Source: Alteriqipengyuania abyssalis
GTDB taxonomy: Bacteria > Pseudomonadota > Alphaproteobacteria > Sphingomonadales > Sphingomonadaceae
Reading direction: 5' to 3'
DNA length: 64,000 nucleotides
NCBI RefSeq assembly: GCF_019857185.1
Contig: NZ_JAHWXP010000002.1
Span: 558,001 to 622,000 of the forward strand
Under the pieces are notes generated by a model, which was not told the DNA's origin, made no database searches, and was given only the letters and a program-made list of their open reading frames with translations. The first letter of the stretch is position 1, and every line of letters begins with the position of its first letter. Below, piece by piece: positions 43,096 through 51,853 of the stretch. A program made the translations under genes and the position numbers.

Positions 43096-45267
43096 ATGAT
43101 CCGAACCTTCCTAGCCACCGCTAGCGTCGCCGCGCTGGCGATCGCCGCGCCCGCCGCCGCCCATGAGGGCGACGCGCCCGACGGGATCGAGATGCTGTTG
43201 CAGGACAATGGCTCGACCGAGGGCGAAACCGCCACGCCGACCATGAGCTTCGGCGAATGGGGCGTCGACACCTCGCTGCTGTCCGACACGATCGATCCGG
43301 GCGACGACTTCTTCGCCTACGTCAATCAGAAGTGGCTCGATGCGAACCCGCTGCCGCCCGAATACAGCCGCTTCGGCGCGTTCAACCTGCTGCGCGAGAA
43401 ATCGACCAGCGATGTGAACACGCTGGTCGACAGCCTGCTCAAGAAGCCCGCCGCGCAGCTGACTTCGGACGAGAAGCGTATCGTCGACGCCTATAATTCC
43501 TATTTCGACACCGACGCGATCAATGCCGCAGGGCTCGCGCCTGCGCAGCCCTACCTCGACAAGATCCGCGATGCGGGCACGCTGGCGGAGCTCGCCACGC
43601 TGTGGGGCACGCCGGGCTATTCCTCGCCGATGGGCGGCGGCGTCAGCGTCGATTCGAAAGAGCCGACCCGCTATTCGGTCTATGTCGGATCGGGCGGCCT
43701 CGGCCTGCCGGACCGCGACTACTATCTCGACGAGACGGACAAGGGCCGCGAGATCCAGGCCAAGTATCGCGAATACCTGACCTTCCTGCTGAAAGAGGCA
43801 GGCTATGACGATCCTGCCGCGATGGCCCAGTCGGTCTACAACTTCGAAGACAGCATCGCCCGCAAGGTCTCCTGGGACCGCGCGACGCGCCGCAACCGCG
43901 ACCTGACCTACAACGCACTGACGCCTGAAGAACTGGGCGCGCTGGCGGGTGGCTTCCCGCTGACCGCGCTGCTCACCGCGAGCGGCTTTGCCGACACCGA
44001 CCGATTCATCGTCGGCGACCTTCCGCCCAGCCTCGAGCAGGCGAAGGAGCTCGGCCTGACGGACGAGACGCTCGACAAGATCGGCGGCGGCACGCCCGCG
44101 CTGATGGAGCTGGCGGTGAACACCCCGGTCGAGGTGCTGCAGGCCTGGACGATCAAGGAATTTCTCGAAAACAACGCCTCGGTCCTGCCCTCGCGCTTCG
44201 ACGAGGCGGATTTCGCGTTCTACGGCAAGGTGCTGCAGGGCACGCCCGAACAGCGCCCCCGGTGGAAGCGTGCGATCGACGAGACCGAAGGCCTGCTGGG
44301 CGAGCTGCTCGGCAAGTCCTACGTCGCGGAATATTTCCCGGCGGAGAACAAGGCCGCGATGGAAGACCTGGTGGCCAACCTGCGCGTCGCGCTGCGCCAG
44401 TCGATCGGTGAGATCGACTGGATGGGCGAGGCGACCAAGGAAGAAGCGCTCGACAAGCTCGACAGCTTCGATCCCAAGATCGGCTACCGTGACAATCTGG
44501 AAACCTATCAGGGGCTCACCATCACTCCGGGCGATCCGATCGCCAACCGGATGGCTGCGGCCCGCTGGCAGTGGAAGGACAACCTTTCCAAGCTGGGCGG
44601 CCCGATCGACCGGACCGAGTGGTTCATGCTGCCCCAGACGGTCAACGCCTACTACAACTCGACCAAGAACGAGATCGTCTTCCCCGCCGCAATCCTGCAG
44701 CAGCCGTTCTTCGCGCTGAGCAATGATCCGGCCGTGAACTATGGCGGGATCGGCGGCGTCATCGGCCACGAAATGGGCCACGGCTTCGACGATCAGGGTT
44801 CCAAGTCCGACGGCACCGGCATGCTGCGCAACTGGTGGACCGACGCCGACCGCGCCGCGTTCGACAAGCTGGGCGATGCGCTGGTCGCGCAGTACAACAG
44901 CTACTGCCCGCTCGACGATGGCGAGACCTGCGTGAACGGTCGCCTGACGCTGGGCGAGAATATCGGCGACCTCGGCGGGCTCAGCCTCGCCTACCGCGCC
45001 TACAAGCTCAGCCTCAATGGCAAGGAAGACAAGGTGATCGACGGGCTGACCGGCGACCAGCGCTTCTTCCTCGCCTGGGCGCAGGTATGGCGCAGCCAGC
45101 AGCGCGAGGAGGCGGCCCGCACCCGCCTGCTGACCGATCCGCACAGCCCGGAAGAGTTCCGGGTCAACGGCATCGTGCGCAACATGGATGCGTGGTACGA
45201 CGCGTTCAACGTGACCCCGCAGGACGATCTGTACCTGCCGCCCGAAGAGCGGATCCGGATCTGGTAA
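43096..45267 (+). CDS. M13 family metallopeptidase (neprilysin-like)
   Basis: 723 residues with a signal peptide (ASVAALAIAAPAAAHE). Zinc motif HEMGH (His558, Glu559, His562), the distal ligand segment GENIGDLGG (about 620-628), and the substrate-pinning VNAYYNSTKNEIVFPAAILQ just upstream. Exported zinc oligopeptidase, full length. Ends in a strong terminator. Confidence 0.95.
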   Translation: MIRTFLATASVAALAIAAPAAAHEGDAPDGIEMLLQDNGSTEGETATPTMSFGEWGVDTSLLSDTIDPGDDFFAYVNQKWLDANPLPPEYSRFGAFNLLREKSTSDVNTLVDSLLKKPAAQLTSDEKRIVDAYNSYFDTDAINAAGLAPAQPYLDKIRDAGTLAELATLWGTPGYSSPMGGGVSVDSKEPTRYSVYVGSGGLGLPDRDYYLDETDKGREIQAKYREYLTFLLKEAGYDDPAAMAQSVYNFEDSIARKVSWDRATRRNRDLTYNALTPEELGALAGGFPLTALLTASGFADTDRFIVGDLPPSLEQAKELGLTDETLDKIGGGTPALMELAVNTPVEVLQAWTIKEFLENNASVLPSRFDEADFAFYGKVLQGTPEQRPRWKRAIDETEGLLGELLGKSYVAEYFPAENKAAMEDLVANLRVALRQSIGEIDWMGEATKEEALDKLDSFDPKIGYRDNLETYQGLTITPGDPIANRMAAARWQWKDNLSKLGGPIDRTEWFMLPQTVNAYYNSTKNEIVFPAAILQQPFFALSNDPAVNYGGIGGVIGHEMGHGFDDQGSKSDGTGMLRNWWTDADRAAFDKLGDALVAQYNSYCPLDDGETCVNGRLTLGENIGDLGGLSLAYRAYKLSLNGKEDKVIDGLTGDQRFFLAWAQVWRSQQREEAARTRLLTDPHSPEEFRVNGIVRNMDAWYDAFNVTPQDDLYLPPEERIRIW

Positions 45268-45297
45268 GCGGGCATAAGCCTGTCATCCTGACACTGT

Positions 45298-45335
45298 GGG
45301 GCCGCGCGAGCTTGACTTGCGCGGCCCCTTGTCTT
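45298..45335 (+). terminator. Intrinsic terminator after M13 peptidase
   Basis: GGGGCCGCGC (45298-45307) pairs perfectly with GCGCGGCCCC (45319-45328), followed by TTGTCTTT. Confidence 0.85.
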
Positions 45336-45349
45336 TGAGCGTGTCGCCC

Positions 45350-46159
45350 ATGGACACCATCGTAACCGCGATCCTGCTCGGCATCCTCGAAGGGCTGACC
45401 GAGTTCCTGCCGGTCTCCTCGACCGGTCACTTGATCCTCGCGCAGGCGTGGTTCGGCTACGACCCCGCGCTGTGGCGGCAGTACAACATCATCATCCAGC
45501 TGGGCGCGATCCTCGCGGTGGTGGTGACCTATTTCAAAACCTTCTGGACCATGGGCACTGGGTTGCTGCGCGGAGAGCGCAAGGCGATCCTGTTCGTGCG
45601 CAACATCCTGCTCGCCTTCCTGCCCGCGGCGGTGATCGGGCTGCTGATCCTCGACGTGATCGACGCGATGCTGGAAAGCCCCGCCGTGGTCGCCATCGCG
45701 CTGATCGTGGGCGGGATCGCGATCCTCGTGCTGGAGAAGACCATCCCCACGCGCGAGGAGCAGGGGGTCGAGGCGCTGTCGTGGAAGACGGCGATCGGAA
45801 TCGGCTTCGTCCAGTGCCTTGCGATGATCCCCGGCACCAGCCGCTCGGGCGCGACCATCATGGGCGCACTGGCGATGGGCGTGGGGCGCAAGACTGCGGC
45901 CGAGTTCTCGTTCTTCCTCGCGGTGCCGACCATGCTCGGTGCGTCGGTAGTCAAGATTGTTCAGGAGCCGGAACTGCTCGCAGGGACCGCGACGATCGGC
46001 TGGACGCATATTGCGCTGGGCTTCGTCGCGAGCTTCCTGGTCGCGCTGGTCGTTGTGCGGGCGTTCGTGGCCTATGTCAGCAAGCGGGGCTTCGCACCCT
46101 TCGCCTGGTACCGGATTCTGATCGGTTCGGTCACGCTGATCTGGCTCTTCGCATTCTAG
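45350..46159 (+). CDS. uppP: Undecaprenyl-diphosphate phosphatase
   Basis: 269 residues from ATG 45350. A longer frame from 45296 runs through the preceding terminator. Signature EGLTEFLPVSSTGHLIL near 13-29 and PGTSRSGATIMGAL near 160 are the two catalytic loops of BacA/UppP. About eight transmembrane helices. It recycles the lipid carrier for peptidoglycan and surface glycans and confers bacitracin tolerance. Confidence 0.95.
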   Translation: MDTIVTAILLGILEGLTEFLPVSSTGHLILAQAWFGYDPALWRQYNIIIQLGAILAVVVTYFKTFWTMGTGLLRGERKAILFVRNILLAFLPAAVIGLLILDVIDAMLESPAVVAIALIVGGIAILVLEKTIPTREEQGVEALSWKTAIGIGFVQCLAMIPGTSRSGATIMGALAMGVGRKTAAEFSFFLAVPTMLGASVVKIVQEPELLAGTATIGWTHIALGFVASFLVALVVVRAFVAYVSKRGFAPFAWYRILIGSVTLIWLFAF

Positions 46160-46296
46160 CCCACGAGGGGCTTGCCCTTGCCCCCGGCCACCAGAACCGC
46201 GCTTTGCTGCGGGTGGCGGGGTAAACAGGCGGGAACCAAGCCCGCGTCCACCTGTTCGACAAAAGTGCAGAAACCTGACTTTTGTTGAATCGAGCG

Positions 46297-46551
46297 ATGG
46301 GCTTTTTGATCCTCATCTGTAGCGGCGGCGTCATCGGCTGGATCGTCGCGCTTGTCACCGGTGCCGATGATGCCCGCTCGGCATGGCTGCGAATCGCGCT
46401 GGGGGCAGGGGCTACGGTGGTGTCGGGAATGGCCGTTAGCGAAGCCTCGCTGATCGAGTCGCTGGGGGCCAACGCGCTGCTCGTGGCGATCGCCATAGGC
46501 TTGGCCGTGCTGGCAATTGTGTCATTTGCGGCCGCGCACGCCCGCCGCTGA
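46297..46551 (+). CDS. Small membrane protein, YeaQ/GlsB-like
   Basis: 84 residues, three hydrophobic helices. The start MGFLILICSGGVIGWIVALVTG resembles the GlsB/YeaQ/YmgE stress-response family (GGxxGWxxxLxxG). An in-frame TTG at 46282 is an alternative start, as no good ribosome site is seen. Confidence 0.55.
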   Translation: MGFLILICSGGVIGWIVALVTGADDARSAWLRIALGAGATVVSGMAVSEASLIESLGANALLVAIAIGLAVLAIVSFAAAHARR

Positions 46552-46655
46552 TCCGCAGAAAACTGCATATCCCGTCCTGATTGAGGCAAATTCAGGGTAT
46601 CCGTGTGGCGAAAACGTGGCTATGCGGAACCCCCAACCAATCTAGGGGAAGAATC

Positions 46656-46931
46656 ATGAAGAAGACTTTCAAAGCCGCTCTGATCGCGTCGACCGTCGTT
46701 CTGGGCCTGGGCGTTGCTGCTTGCGGCGAAACCGCCGAAGACACCACCACCGAAGACACCGCCGCTGAAGACGCGATGGCGACCGACGCCGCCGACGATG
46801 CGATGGCTGAAGACGCGATGGCGACCGAAGCAACCGACGACGCGATGGCTGAAGACACCATGGCGACCGACGCCGCTGACGAAGCGACCGCCGAAGAAGA
46901 AACCGCCGACGAAACCGCAGCTGCCGAGTAA
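46656..46931 (+). CDS. Acidic repeat lipoprotein
   Basis: 91 residues from ATG 46656. Lipobox GVAAC (Cys23). Residues 39-80 are three 14-residue repeats of the form DAMATDAADDAMAE (42-bp DNA repeats, 46770-46895), and the rest is Glu/Asp/Thr/Ala. The mature chain has no basic residues, so it is a highly negative, disordered surface or periplasmic tether. A second acidic lipoprotein lies at 51353-51688. Function unknown. Confidence 0.8.
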   Translation: MKKTFKAALIASTVVLGLGVAACGETAEDTTTEDTAAEDAMATDAADDAMAEDAMATEATDDAMAEDTMATDAADEATAEEETADETAAAE

Positions 46932-46959
46932 TCGCAGCTCATCCGTCGGATGATTTTCG

Positions 46960-46991
46960 ACCGGCCCCGAAGCGATTCGGGGCCGGTTTTT
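46960..46991 (+). terminator. Intrinsic terminator after the acidic lipoprotein
   Basis: ACCGGCCCCGAA pairs perfectly over 12 bp with TTCGGGGCCGGT around a GCGA loop, with a T5 run. Confidence 0.92.
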
Positions 46992-47034
46992 GTTTGTCCG
47001 AAAGGTGCCGCGCCGGGTGCGGGCGGGCAGAGCG

Positions 47035-47976
47035 CTAGACGGGCCGTGCGCTGCTGCCGCGCCCGCCGCGCAGCAGGTATTCCTGCGTGCCGACATTGAC
47101 CACATTGTCCACGTCGATCACCGCCGAATTGGCGTAGGTGAAGGACGGCGGCAGCTTCTGGTAAAGCGTCTCGAAATCGCGCTCCACCGTCTTGCGGTAC
47201 AGATCCTCGAAGCTTTCGATCACGAAATAGGTCGGCTGCAGGTCCGAGATCACATAATCGGTCCGCATCACGCGATCGACGTTGAGCATGATTCGGTTGG
47301 GGCTTTTTGCCTCGACCGAGAACACAGCTTCAGTCGGGCCTGACAGGATGCCTGCGCCATAGGCGCGCAGATCCTTGCCGCCTTCCATGATCAGCCCGAA
47401 CTCGACCGTGTACCAGTACAGCGCGCCGAGCGCCTTCAGGCGGTTATGCTTCATCGCGCGCCAGCCCGCGCGGCCATATTCCTGCATGTAATCGGCGAAC
47501 ACCGGATTGGTCAGCATCGGCACGTGGCCGAACACATCGTGGAACACGTCGGGTTCCTGGATGTAATCGAAGGTTTCGCGCGTGCGGATGAAATTGCCTG
47601 CGGGAAAGCGCCGGTTGGCGAGATGCCAGAAGAAGATGTGATCTGGGATCAGCATCGGCACGGGCACCACGCTCCACCCGGTCAGCTTGTTCAGAGACTC
47701 TGACAGCTCACCGAATTCGGGCACACCGCCCGCACCCAGATCGAGTCGCTCCAGCCCTTCGAGAAAAGCGGTCGCCGCGCGTCCGGGGAGGATTTCCATC
47801 TGGCGGGCGAACAGATCGTCCCAGATCCGGTCGTCTTCACTGTCGTACTCGGTCTGCTTGGGCTCCAGCCAGTCCTCGCCGACATGCGCCGGCCGCTTGA
47901 GCGGCGCGGTGAATACGTCGTCGGGCATGACGGGTATCTGGGAAAAATCGGGCTTGCGTTCGAGTACTGCTTCCAT
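47035..47976 (-). CDS. phhA: Phenylalanine 4-monooxygenase
   Basis: 313 residues from ATG 47976. The iron ligands are His146 and His151 in PDVFHDVFGHVPML and Glu192 in YWYTVEFGL. Pterin-dependent hydroxylation of phenylalanine to tyrosine. No regulatory ACT domain, as is normal in bacteria. No pterin-recycling gene adjacent. Confidence 0.95.
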   Translation of the reverse strand: MEAVLERKPDFSQIPVMPDDVFTAPLKRPAHVGEDWLEPKQTEYDSEDDRIWDDLFARQMEILPGRAATAFLEGLERLDLGAGGVPEFGELSESLNKLTGWSVVPVPMLIPDHIFFWHLANRRFPAGNFIRTRETFDYIQEPDVFHDVFGHVPMLTNPVFADYMQEYGRAGWRAMKHNRLKALGALYWYTVEFGLIMEGGKDLRAYGAGILSGPTEAVFSVEAKSPNRIMLNVDRVMRTDYVISDLQPTYFVIESFEDLYRKTVERDFETLYQKLPPSFTYANSAVIDVDNVVNVGTQEYLLRGGRGSSARPV

Positions 47977-48046
47977 GCCTGTGCAGATAGCACTTCGCGG
48001 GTAACGAAACAATTTATGCCGATTTTAACGACGAACCGCGGGAGAC

Positions 48047-48895
48047 TCAGCGGCTTGCGTGGGCCGTGGTCAACACCGCGCCTGCATCGTTGAGCGCGGC
48101 GAGTTCCAGCGTATCGCCCTGCTCGCGAACGGCAAGGTGAAGCGTGTCACCCACGATCGCGGGCGAACGCGCGGAGAAACCGAAGGAGCCGACCGGTCCC
48201 GCGACATCTGCCGCCAGTTGTAGCAGCAAAGTCGCGAGCAGCGGTCCGTGCACCACTGGCCCGCGATAGCGCTCCACCTCGCGCGCATAGGGAGCGTCGT
48301 AATGGATCCGGTGCGTGTTGAAGGTGAGTGCGGAGAAGCGGAACAGCAGCGCTTCGGATGGCACCATCGTCTGAACCCGGTCCCACGCCTGGGGATCGAA
48401 CAGCTTTTCGCCCACTACCGGCGGCACCAGCGACGCATCGGGCGCGGCGGCCTCGCGATAGACCAGCGTCTGTCGCTCGCGGATCGCGGGCTCGCCATTG
48501 GCCGCGATCTCGTGCTCCAGCTCCAGGAAGGCGAGCCGACCGCTGCGCCCTTCCTTTTCCGAAAGGCTGACCACGCGGCTGAGCTTGTCGATCCGGTCGC
48601 CCAGCATCAAGGGGCGCAGGAACGTGATCTCGCTGCCCGCCCACATCCGCCGGGGCAGGTCGATCGGCGGGTAGAGGCTTGCCGGATCGTCCGACCTTGC
48701 CGGATGCCCGTCCTCGCCCAGCATCGCGGTCGGTGCCTGCGGCGTGCACAGGGCGAAGTGGACGCCCTGCGGCAACGCGGCACCCTCAGGCGCAGTGAGG
48801 TCGAGCGTGGCGAGCCAGCGCGCCGCCAGCGACTCGTCGAGGCGTTCGGCAGCGCGCGCCTCGCGCCCGATCCAGTCCGACCAGTCGTTCGCCAT
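48047..48895 (-). CDS. MaoC-like/FAS1-like acyl-CoA hydratase
   Basis: 282 residues from ATG 48895, overlapping the upstream thiolase stop by one base. A tandem hot-dog protein: the N-terminal FAS1-like dehydratase half (LPRRMWAGSEITFLRPLMLGD ... ELEHEIAANGEPAIRERQTLVYRE) and a C-terminal MaoC half (FRFSALTFNTHRIHYDAPYAREVERYRGPVVHGPLLATLLLQLA). Resembles mesaconyl/itaconyl-CoA hydratase-type enzymes (HTD2-like). It likely hydrates a CoA ester made by its operon partners. Confidence 0.82.
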   Translation of the reverse strand: MANDWSDWIGREARAAERLDESLAARWLATLDLTAPEGAALPQGVHFALCTPQAPTAMLGEDGHPARSDDPASLYPPIDLPRRMWAGSEITFLRPLMLGDRIDKLSRVVSLSEKEGRSGRLAFLELEHEIAANGEPAIRERQTLVYREAAAPDASLVPPVVGEKLFDPQAWDRVQTMVPSEALLFRFSALTFNTHRIHYDAPYAREVERYRGPVVHGPLLATLLLQLAADVAGPVGSFGFSARSPAIVGDTLHLAVREQGDTLELAALNDAGAVLTTAHASR

Positions 48896-50115
48896 CAGGC
48901 CGCGCGTTCGAACAGCGCGGCGAGGCCCTGTCCGCCGCCGATGCACATCGTCTCGAGCGCGTAACGCCCTTCGCGCCGGTGCAGCTCGTGTGCCATATCC
49001 GCGAGAATGCGCACGCCGGTGGCGCCGATCGGGTGGCCGAGCGAGATGCCCGAGCCGTTGACGTTGAGCATGTCGCGGCGCGAATCGTCCTCGCTCCAGC
49101 CCCAGCCCTTGAGCACGGCAAGCACCTGCGGCGCGAAGGCCTCGTTCAGCTCGACGAGGTCGATATCATCCCAGCCCTTGCCGGTACGGGCGAACAGGCG
49201 TTCGGTCGCGGGCACGGGGCCGATCCCCATGCGCGCCGGATCGCACCCGGCGGCGGCCCAGCCTTCGAACCACAGCAGCGGTTCAAGGCCGAGTTCGTCC
49301 AGCTTGTCTTCGGTGACCACCAGACACGCGGCGGCGGCATCGTTCTGCTGGCTGGCATTGCCCGCTGTGACGATCCCGTCCTTCTCGATCGCGCGCAGTC
49401 CACCGAGGGTTTCCATCGAAGCATCGGGGCGAAAGCCCTCGTCACGGTCGAAGCGGATCGGGTCCTTGCGCCGCTGCGGCACATCGACCGGCACCAGCTG
49501 CGCATCGAACTTGCCTGCGTCCCACGCGGCGGCAGCCTTCTGGTGCGAAGCGACCGCGTATTCGTCCGCTGCTTCGCGCGAAATGTCGTAGTCCTTCGCG
49601 AGGTTCTCCGCCGTCTCGATCATGCCGGAGATCACCCCGAACCGCTCGATCGGCTGGCTCATCAGGCGACCGCGCGTCAGCCGGTCGTAGAGCGAGAGAT
49701 CGCCCATCTTCGCACCGTGGCGCGCCTTGGTCGTGTAATGCTCGACATTGGACATCGACTCGACGCCGCCGGCCAGCACGCAGTCCGCCGCGCCAGTCTG
49801 GACCATCATCGCCGCCTCGATCACCGCCTGCAGGCCCGACCCGCAGCGCCGGTCCAGCTGGAAACCGGGCGTCTCGATCGGCATGTCGGCGGCGAGCCAG
49901 GCCCAGCGTCCGATCGCGGGCGCTTCGCCGCTGCCATAGCCCTGCGCGAATACCACGTCGTCCACGCGCGAGGGATTGACGCCCGAGCGTTCGACCAGCG
50001 CCTTGATGATGATCGCGGCGAGCGGACCTGCCTCCAGCGGGGTCAGCGTGCCGAGGAAGCGCCCGACCGGGGTGCGCAGTGGGGAGACGATTGCGGCGCG
50101 GCGCAGTTCGCTCAT
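48895..50115 (-). CDS. Thiolase (acetyl-CoA acyltransferase)
   Basis: 406 residues from ATG 50115, overlapping the upstream dehydrogenase stop by 4 bp (ATGA). Nucleophile Cys near 91 in LDRRCGSGLQAVIEA, NVNGSGISLGHPIGATG with the His, and MCIGGGQGLAALFE with the second Cys. It cleaves a 3-ketoacyl-CoA in the operon's degradation route. Confidence 0.92.
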   Translation of the reverse strand: MSELRRAAIVSPLRTPVGRFLGTLTPLEAGPLAAIIIKALVERSGVNPSRVDDVVFAQGYGSGEAPAIGRWAWLAADMPIETPGFQLDRRCGSGLQAVIEAAMMVQTGAADCVLAGGVESMSNVEHYTTKARHGAKMGDLSLYDRLTRGRLMSQPIERFGVISGMIETAENLAKDYDISREAADEYAVASHQKAAAAWDAGKFDAQLVPVDVPQRRKDPIRFDRDEGFRPDASMETLGGLRAIEKDGIVTAGNASQQNDAAAACLVVTEDKLDELGLEPLLWFEGWAAAGCDPARMGIGPVPATERLFARTGKGWDDIDLVELNEAFAPQVLAVLKGWGWSEDDSRRDMLNVNGSGISLGHPIGATGVRILADMAHELHRREGRYALETMCIGGGQGLAALFERAA

Positions 50116-51281
50116 GCCTGGCCCCCGGCCGCGAAATTGCGGAGCATGGCCTTGGCGATCACCAGTTGCATGATCTGGCTGGTCCCTTCGTAGATCGTGT
50201 AAATCCGGCTGTCGCGATAGAACCGCTCCGCCTCGTATTCCGCCAGATAGCCCGCTCCGCCATGGATCTGCACGCAGCGGTTGGCGACCCGGTTGCACAT
50301 TTCCGATGCAAAGAGCTTGGTCGAAGCGGCGGGCAGCAGCGAGGGCTCGCCCGCATCGACCTTGGCGGTCGCGTCCTTGAGCATGCATTCGGCAGCGTAG
50401 ATTTCCGCCTCGCTATCCGCGAGCATCGCCTGGATCAGCTGGAACTGGTTGATCGGTTCGCCGAACGCCTTGCGGTCCTGGGCATAACGCATCGCCGTGT
50501 CGAGGATGCGGCGCGCGTAGCCCGCGCTTGCTGCCGCAACCGAAAGCCGCCCGTTGTCCAGGCTCATCATCGCGGTGCGGAAGCCCTGGCCTTCCTCGCC
50601 GCCGAGCAGCGCATCGCCATCGACATGCACATCGTCGAGATAGATGTCGGCGATCTGGCTGCCTTCCTGGCCCATCTTCTTGTCGGGCTTGCCCACCGTA
50701 ACGCCCGCCTTTTCCATATCGACCAGGAAGGCGGAAACGTGCGCGTTCTTGGGCAGCGGCTCCTTGCTGGTGCGCGCCATGATCAGGCCCAGCTTCGCGA
50801 AGGGCGCGTTGGTGATGTAGCGTTTGGAGCCGTTCAGACGATAGCCGTTGCCATCCTTCACCGCGGTGGTCTGCATCGCGGCGCTGTCGCTGCCGCTGCC
50901 CGGCTCGGTCAGGCCGAAACAGGCGATTTCGCCCGCGGCGAGGCGCGGCAGCCACTCGGCCTTCTGCGCTTCTGTGCCCGACTTCTTGAGCGCGGTGCAC
51001 ACCATGCCGAGGTTGATCGAGGTGATCGAACGATAGGCGGGCAGCGCGTAGGAGAGGACGCGGATCGTCTCGACATATTGCGAGGTGTTCATCCCTGCGC
51101 CGCCGTATTCCTCGGGCATAGTCAGGCCGAACAGGCCCATCTCGCGCATCTCGTCGAGGATATCTTCGGGAATCGCGTTCGCCGCGATCACGTCTTTCTC
51201 AGCAGGAATCAGCCGTTCGTGCACGTAGCGCCACAGCTGTTCGATAAACTGGTCGAAGACCTCGGCATCCATTCCCGACAT
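50112..51281 (-). CDS. Acyl-CoA dehydrogenase
   Basis: 389 residues from ATG 51281, which has AAGGG six bases upstream; ATG 51287 is possible. ACAD features: CFGLTEPGSGSDSAAMQTTAVKDG near 134 (flavin loop), GSQIADIYLDDVHV, and the C-terminal IHGGAGYLAEYEAERFYRDSRIYTIYEGTSQIMQLVIAK with the catalytic Glu. First gene of the dehydrogenase-thiolase-hydratase operon. It introduces the alpha-beta double bond; substrate unknown. Confidence 0.93.
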   Translation of the reverse strand: MSGMDAEVFDQFIEQLWRYVHERLIPAEKDVIAANAIPEDILDEMREMGLFGLTMPEEYGGAGMNTSQYVETIRVLSYALPAYRSITSINLGMVCTALKKSGTEAQKAEWLPRLAAGEIACFGLTEPGSGSDSAAMQTTAVKDGNGYRLNGSKRYITNAPFAKLGLIMARTSKEPLPKNAHVSAFLVDMEKAGVTVGKPDKKMGQEGSQIADIYLDDVHVDGDALLGGEEGQGFRTAMMSLDNGRLSVAAASAGYARRILDTAMRYAQDRKAFGEPINQFQLIQAMLADSEAEIYAAECMLKDATAKVDAGEPSLLPAASTKLFASEMCNRVANRCVQIHGGAGYLAEYEAERFYRDSRIYTIYEGTSQIMQLVIAKAMLRNFAAGGQA

Positions 51282-51316
51282 GATCATCCCTTATATTCTA
51301 ATCGCGGCAGAAAGCC

Positions 51317-51343
51317 GGGGCGACCCGGAATGCGGGCCGCCCC
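51317..51343 (-). terminator. Hairpin between the lipoprotein and acyl-CoA dehydrogenase genes
   Basis: GGGGCG and CCCG (51317-51327) pair with CGGG and CGCCCC (51333-51343). Read on the minus strand it ends the lipoprotein transcript, though only a short GGCTTTCT follows. Confidence 0.55.
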
Positions 51344-51352
51344 GAGTCATAC

Positions 51353-51688
51353 TCAGTTTTCAGTCTTCATGTTGTCAAGTTCAGCCTGGATGTCGGCGGC
51401 TGCGGCTTCAGCTGCCTCGGCATCGCTCTGCATCTTCTCGCGATCGGCCTCGGCGCGTTCTTCGGCGGTAGGACCTTCGCTCGCCGGGGCGGGCGGCGGC
51501 GCTTCGGGCATGGCCGAGTCGTCCTCGATCGGCTCGTCGGCTACGCCGTCCATCGCGTCGTCAGCGACGACCTCGACATCCTCGGCGACGACTTCGTCAC
51601 TCGCGTCGTTCGAATCGCCACAGGCGGCCAGCGCCAGCGCGCTCGCGCCGGTCACCACAGCCAGCCCCATCCGGGTCGTGAATTTCAT
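51353..51688 (-). CDS. Acidic helical lipoprotein
   Basis: 111 residues. Lipobox LALAAC (Cys23), then an acidic stretch (DEVVAEDVEVVADDAMDG), a Pro/Ala hinge, and a final amphipathic helix (EERAEADREKMQSDAEAAEAAAADIQAELDNM) able to form a coiled coil. It recalls Lpp-like spacer lipoproteins but lacks a terminal Lys for peptidoglycan linkage. Function unknown. Confidence 0.75.
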   Translation of the reverse strand: MKFTTRMGLAVVTGASALALAACGDSNDASDEVVAEDVEVVADDAMDGVADEPIEDDSAMPEAPPPAPASEGPTAEERAEADREKMQSDAEAAEAAAADIQAELDNMKTEN

Positions 51689-51853
51689 GTGCGGATCCTC
51701 CGTTGGAATATGCCGCGCGGGGCGGCAGGCATGCGCCGCGCGCGCTGGCGCAAACTAAGCAGAGCAGCGCGTCCGGGGCAAAGGGAAATGCGGCCCATGC
51801 AGCACGCAAAGGCTTTGCGGCTTGTTAACCATTCTATCTTACGCCTGTCGCCC

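Noticed and set aside
43111-45144. 677-codon minus-strand frame over the M13 peptidase
   Set aside because: Antisense of a gene with intact zinc motifs and signal peptide.
48895-50115. Inactive thiolase because the nucleophile region reads RRCGSG
   Set aside because: The Cys itself, the GHP His and the C-terminal Cys are all present. Variation next to the nucleophile is normal in this family.
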